64,000 bases of DNA from Paraburkholderia sejongensis (GTDB taxonomy: Bacteria; Pseudomonadota; Gammaproteobacteria; Burkholderiales; Burkholderiaceae). The first letter of the stretch is position 1. Each line of letters opens with the position of its first letter. Both the position numbers and the translations under genes were made by a program. Of the stretch, positions 60,087-64,000 are shown one piece after another. Under the pieces are notes generated by a model. It worked only from the letters and a program-made list of their open reading frames with translations, was not told the DNA's origin and made no database searches. The stretch is from positions 124,001-188,000 of the forward strand of contig NZ_JAJITD010000007.1 in assembly GCF_020880815.1 (NCBI RefSeq). The letters are read 5' to 3'.

Positions 60087-61745
60087 TCAGTCCTGCGCGT
60101 AGATGTCCGAGTCCTTGGTCTCCCGCACGAACAGCATGCCGATCACGAAGGTCACCAGCGCGATCACGATCGGATACCACAGCCCCGAGTAGATGTTGCC
60201 CTTCGCCGCGACGATCGCGAACGCGGTTGCCGGCAGGAAGCCGCCGAACCAGCCGTTGCCGATGTGATACGGCAGCGACATCGACGTATAGCGGATCCGC
60301 GTCGGGAACATCTCGACCAGCATCGCCGCGATCGGACCGTACACCATCGTCACGTAGATCACGAGGATCGTCAGGACCACGATCGTCATCGGCCAGTTGA
60401 TCTGCGCCGGATCGGCCTTCGGCGGGTAGCCGGCGGCCTTCAGCGTCGCGGCCAGCGTCGCCTCGAACTTCTTGCCTTGCTCCTTCGCATCGGCGGCGCG
60501 GCCGTCGAACGTGTTGACCACCGTGTCGCCGACGCGGATCTGCGCCATCGTGCCGGCCGGTGCCGCGACGTTGTCATAGTTCAGGCCGGCCCGCGACAGC
60601 GCGCCCTTCGCGATATCGCACGAGCTCGTGAACCTCGCGGTGCCTACCGGGTTGAACTGGAACGAGCACTCTGCCGGATCGGCGATCACGACGATCGGCG
60701 ACTTGGCGGTCGCCGCTTCGAGCGCCGGGTTCGTGTAGTGCGTGAGCGCCTTGAACAGCGGGAAGTAGGTCAGCGCGGCGATCAGCAGCCCGGCCATGAT
60801 GATTGGCTTGCGGCCGATCCGGTCCGACAGCGAGCCGAAGAACACGAAGAACGGCGTGCCGATCAGGAGCGCGACCGCGATCATGATGTTGGAGCTCGCG
60901 CCGTCGACCTTCAGCGTCTGCGTCAGGAAGAACAGCGTGTAAAACTGGCCCGTGTACCAGACCACGGCCTGGCCGGCAGTCACGCCGATCAGCGCGAGAA
61001 TCACGACCTTCAGGTTCTTCCACTGGCCGAACGCTTCCGACAGCGGCGCCTTCGAGGTCTTGCCCTCGGCCTTGATGCGCTCGAACACCGGCGATTCATG
61101 CAGTTGCAGACGGATCCACACCGACACCGCGAGCAGCAGGATCGACACGATGAACGGAATGCGCCAGCCCCATGCGCCGAACGCGTCTTCGCCCATCACC
61201 GTGCGCACGCCGAGAATCACGAGCAGCGACAGGAACAGGCCCAGCGTCGCGGTGGTCTGGATCCACGCGGTGTAGAAGCCGCGGCGTCCCGCCGGCGCGT
61301 GTTCGGCCACGTAGGTCGCGGCGCCGCCGTACTCGCCGCCGAGCGCGAGGCCCTGCAGCAGCCGCATCGCGATGAAGATCACCGGCGCGGCGATGCCGAT
61401 CGTCGCGTAGCCGGGCAGGAAGCCGACGAGGAACGTCGACAGACCCATGATGACGATCGTGATCAGGAACGTGTACTTGCGCCCGACCATGTCGCCGAGC
61501 CGGCCGAACACGATCGCGCCGAACGGCCGGACCGCGAAGCCCGCCGCGAAGCTGAGCAGCGTGAAGATGAAGGCCGCGGTGGGATTGACCCCTGAGAAGA
61601 AGCTTTTGCTGATGAAGGCCGCGAGCGAGCCGGCCAGATAAAAGTCGTACCACTCGAAAACCGTGCCCAGCGACGATGCGAAGATCACCCGCTTCTCATC
61701 GCGCGTCATCGGCACGTGCGAGATTTGCCCGCCAACGGTAGCCAT
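60087..61745 (-). CDS. MHS-family MFS transporter with large periplasmic insertion
   Basis: 552 aa, about 100 longer than typical MHS symporters. Signatures are SSLGTVFEWYDFYLAGSLAAFISKSFF, GRLGDMVGRKYTFL and RLLQGLALGGEYGGAATYVAEHAP. Residues about 335-450 form a hydrophilic insert between membrane helices of the second half, with two cysteines (near 358 and 375) able to form a disulfide. The substrate may be a dicarboxylate or shikimate-like acid. A TctE/TctD-like two-component system follows upstream on the same strand, a likely regulator. Confidence 0.88.
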   Translation of the reverse strand: MATVGGQISHVPMTRDEKRVIFASSLGTVFEWYDFYLAGSLAAFISKSFFSGVNPTAAFIFTLLSFAAGFAVRPFGAIVFGRLGDMVGRKYTFLITIVIMGLSTFLVGFLPGYATIGIAAPVIFIAMRLLQGLALGGEYGGAATYVAEHAPAGRRGFYTAWIQTTATLGLFLSLLVILGVRTVMGEDAFGAWGWRIPFIVSILLLAVSVWIRLQLHESPVFERIKAEGKTSKAPLSEAFGQWKNLKVVILALIGVTAGQAVVWYTGQFYTLFFLTQTLKVDGASSNIMIAVALLIGTPFFVFFGSLSDRIGRKPIIMAGLLIAALTYFPLFKALTHYTNPALEAATAKSPIVVIADPAECSFQFNPVGTARFTSSCDIAKGALSRAGLNYDNVAAPAGTMAQIRVGDTVVNTFDGRAADAKEQGKKFEATLAATLKAAGYPPKADPAQINWPMTIVVLTILVIYVTMVYGPIAAMLVEMFPTRIRYTSMSLPYHIGNGWFGGFLPATAFAIVAAKGNIYSGLWYPIVIALVTFVIGMLFVRETKDSDIYAQD

Positions 61746-61972
61746 ATGTCGTCTCCAATATTGATATGCCCACGGACGCCGGTCCAGGCGTTCCCGTGCA
61801 ACCGATTATTGGAGCGGAAACTTACGGCGTTCTGACGCGGCCGCGCGACTTGGGGTAGTTCGCTATGCCGGCGAACCTGTCGACAATTTCTCGAAATTCG
61901 CCGCGAACGTGCTGCAACGTGCTTCGAATCATCTCAAAATTGTCTTTCCGGAGTTGCTGACGACGGGCCGGG

Positions 61973-63511
61973 TTAGGGTAAGTCCCGTCCCCGTTCGAGC
62001 GGGTGCAGGCTCACACGCACGAGGGTGCCGGCGAGCCGCGGCGCCTGCTGGTAGACGTTGTCGTCGATCGTCAGCTCGCCGCCGTGCATCGCGGCGATCT
62101 CCCGCACGATCGCGAGACCCAGCCCGCTGCCGTCGCCTTCGCGGCCGAGAATCCGGTAAAAGCGCTCGACCACCCGCGAGCGCTCGGCGACCGGAATGCC
62201 GAGTCCGGTGTCCTCGACTTCGAGGTGCACGAGTCGCGCGGCCGGGTCATGTCGCACCCGCACGGTGATACGGCCGCCCGCCGGCGTGTAGCGGATCGCG
62301 TTGTCGATCAGATTCGCGAGCATTTCGCGCAGCATCACCGGATTGCCGTCGACCTCGACGGGCTCGTCGGGCGCTTCGTAGCCGAGATCCATCTGCTTGG
62401 CGAGCGCCGGCTGCACCCACTCGCGCACCGCGTTGCGCGCGAGTTCGCCGAGCTCGACCGGCGTGAAGATATGCCCGGAGCGACGGTTCTCCGCGCGCGC
62501 GAGCGCGAGCAGCTGCGTGACGAGCCGCGCCGCTTGTTCCGAGCTGGTCGCGATCTGTTCGAGCGAGCGATGCACCTCGGCCGACGCATCCTGCCGCAGC
62601 GCCAGTTCGGCCTGGGTGCGCAGGCCGGCGAGCGGGGTTTTCATCTGATGCGCGGCGTCGGCGATAAAGCGCTTCTGCAACTCCATGTTCTGTTCGAGGC
62701 GCGTGAGCAGATCGTTGAACGAGGTCACCAGCGGCTCGATTTCGGGCGGTGCGCGGCGCGCTTCGAGCGGCGACAGATCGTCCGGGCGGCGCGCGCGGAT
62801 GTGCGCCTGCAGTGCGTGCAGCGGCTCGAGCCCTCGCGACAGGCCGAACCACACCAGCAGGATCGCGAGCGGCAGGATCACGAACTGCGGCAGGATCACG
62901 CCCTTGATGATGTCGTTGGCGAGCGCGCTGCGTTTGTCGAGCGTTTCGGCGACCTGCACCAGCACCGGCTGCGCGCCGGGCGTCTGCGGAAACTCGACGG
63001 TCGTGTAGGCGACGCGAATGTCGTTGCCGCGCAGCACGTCGTCGCGAAATTCGACGATCCCCGCCTGCGGCCGGTCTTCCTCGTGCGGCAGCGGCATGTC
63101 GCGCTCGCCGGCGACCAGCTCGCCGCGCGTGCCGAGCACCTGAAAGAACACGCTGTCGACGTTGTCCGCGCGCAGGAAGTCGCGCGTCGATTCGGGCAGC
63201 GTCAGCTCGGCCACGCCGTTGACCGGATGGATCTGGCGCGCGAGCACGTAGGCATCGGTTTCGAGCGCGCGGTCGAACGGCCCGTTGGCGATCGACTTGG
63301 CCACGAGATAGGTGACCGCGAGGCTCATCGGCCACAGCAACAGCAGCGGCGCGAGCATCCAGTCGAGAATCTCGCCGAACAGCGAGCGCGGGCGCGCCTC
63401 GGCGGCGGCTTCGGTTTCGTCGGGTGGGGCGAACGGGTTCGCGTAGCGGGCGTCGCGCGCCTCGTCGAGGTCCGCCGCGTGCGCCGTGGCGCGATCAGCG
63501 CGTGCGGACAT
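61973..63511 (-). CDS. Two-component sensor histidine kinase, TctE/QseC-like
   Basis: 512 aa. A basic, disordered N terminus precedes TM1 (about 46-72), a periplasmic 2CSK-type sensor (about 75-200) and TM2 (about 205-228). A short HAMP-like linker leads to the dimerisation helix with phospho-acceptor His288 (ADAAHQMKTPLAGL). The ATPase domain follows with NLIDNAIRYTP, DTGLGIP and GSGLGLAIV. Located right after the response regulator; pairs with it and probably responds to organic acids. Confidence 0.9.
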   Translation of the reverse strand: MSARADRATAHAADLDEARDARYANPFAPPDETEAAAEARPRSLFGEILDWMLAPLLLLWPMSLAVTYLVAKSIANGPFDRALETDAYVLARQIHPVNGVAELTLPESTRDFLRADNVDSVFFQVLGTRGELVAGERDMPLPHEEDRPQAGIVEFRDDVLRGNDIRVAYTTVEFPQTPGAQPVLVQVAETLDKRSALANDIIKGVILPQFVILPLAILLVWFGLSRGLEPLHALQAHIRARRPDDLSPLEARRAPPEIEPLVTSFNDLLTRLEQNMELQKRFIADAAHQMKTPLAGLRTQAELALRQDASAEVHRSLEQIATSSEQAARLVTQLLALARAENRRSGHIFTPVELGELARNAVREWVQPALAKQMDLGYEAPDEPVEVDGNPVMLREMLANLIDNAIRYTPAGGRITVRVRHDPAARLVHLEVEDTGLGIPVAERSRVVERFYRILGREGDGSGLGLAIVREIAAMHGGELTIDDNVYQQAPRLAGTLVRVSLHPLERGRDLP

Positions 63512-63520
63512 CGCGGCCCT

Positions 63521-64000
63521 CTACTTGTAGTGGTGGCTCGCCGGCATCGCGTCGGACGCGGGCGGCGTTGCACGAGACTCGGAGGCGGCGGGGGAGGTCG
63601 GCGCGGCCTTTTCGAGGCAGTAGCCGAGCCCGCGCACGGTGATGATCCGCACGCCGCTCGGCTCGATCTTCTTGCGCAACCGGTGCACGTACACCTCGAT
63701 CGCGTTGTTGCTGACTTCCTCGCCCCATTCGCACAGATGGTCGACCAGCTGCTCCTTCGAGACCAGCCGGCCGATCCGTTGCAGCAGCACTTCGAGCAGA
63801 CCGAGTTCGCGCGCCGACAGATCGATTACCTGGTCGTTCACGTACGCGATCCGGCCGACCTGATCGAACGACAATGAGCCGTGCCGCGTGACGGTCGGGC
63901 CGCCGCCCGCGCCGCGCCGGGTCAACGCCCGCACGCGCGCCTCGAGTTCGTTCAGCGCGAACGGTTTGGCCATGTAGTCGTCGGCGCCGAGGTCGAGGCC
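63521..64000 (-). CDS. OmpR-family response regulator, TctD-like (5' end outside window)
   Basis: The C-terminal part is present, from GLDLGADDYMAKPF (the conserved Lys region of the receiver domain) through a winged helix (GRLVSKEQLVDHLCEWGEEVSNNAIEVYVHRLRKKIE, VRGLGYCLEK), then a low-complexity Ala/Pro/Ser tail. The phospho-accepting Asp lies beyond the window. The histidine kinase starts 9 bp after the stop. The pair is of the TctD/TctE or QseB/QseC class. Confidence 0.92.
   Translation of the reverse strand, partial: GLDLGADDYMAKPFALNELEARVRALTRRGAGGGPTVTRHGSLSFDQVGRIAYVNDQVIDLSARELGLLEVLLQRIGRLVSKEQLVDHLCEWGEEVSNNAIEVYVHRLRKKIEPSGVRIITVRGLGYCLEKAAPTSPAASESRATPPASDAMPASHHYK

Overview
The window is a 64 kb piece of GC-rich bacterial chromosome. 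It carries almost only housekeeping and metabolic genes, plus a few transport and regulatory loci. Gene content and order point to Burkholderiaceae (Burkholderia/Paraburkholderia type): gltIJKL next to gdhA, pyrC followed by a DUF3025 gene and rnpB, rplM-rpsI-erpA, dusB-fis-purH-ruvC-ruvA-ruvB, miaB-phoH-ybeY-corC-lnt, and glpR/glpD/glpK. Genus and species are inferred from synteny and protein character, not from a database search. I see no insertion sequence, prophage, integrase, CRISPR array or toxin-antitoxin pair.

Region by region. 1-5.2 kb: tail of a LysR regulator, glutamate dehydrogenase, and the glutamate/aspartate ABC importer gltIJKL. 5.3-9.3 kb: YafJ-type amidotransferase, dihydroorotase, DUF3025, RNase P RNA and an OsmC-like protein. 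9.3-11.4 kb: a gap that encodes a likely small RNA, then rplM-rpsI and erpA. 11.4-15.3 kb: anmK, tyrS, dtd and a histidine phosphatase. 15.4-25.2 kb (minus strand): MpaB-like oxygenase, ruvBAC, purH, fis, dusB, ubiH and pepP. 25.3-33 kb: a GST, then the miaB-phoH-ybeY-chaC-corC-lnt series on the minus strand. 33-42.6 kb: a LysR/MFS divergent pair, an XRE-cupin regulator, a HAD phosphatase, and glpK, glpD and glpR with small genes between. 42.9-47.8 kb: gamma-glutamyltransferase-like protein, MHS-type transporter, di-iron ferritin-like protein, PNPOx-like protein. 48-54.9 kb: rhlE, hemolysin III, two multiheme cytochromes c, copC-copD, small proteins. 55-59.8 kb: dgoD with its divergent GntR regulator, a DHA2 drug exporter with its divergent MarR regulator, and a small secreted protein. 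59.9-64 kb: tRNA with CAT anticodon, an MHS transporter, and a two-component system of TctE/TctD type cut by the window end.

Functional links. Glutamate uptake sits beside glutamate catabolism. Several divergent regulator/target pairs (dgoR-dgoD, marR-emrB, lysR-MFS) have clear inverted repeats between them. glpD is preceded by tandem GlpR-like sites, and glpR itself lies 1.3 kb away.

The least ordinary signals are non-coding: (i) a roughly 88-nt transcript unit at 9677-9764 with its own promoter and terminator, whose hairpin loop copies the anti-Shine-Dalgarno tail of 16S rRNA; (ii) five 13-bp tandem repeats ending at the -10 box of what looks like a leaderless marR gene; (iii) a 14-bp minisatellite that repeatedly copies the chaC stop-codon region inside the miaB-lnt operon.
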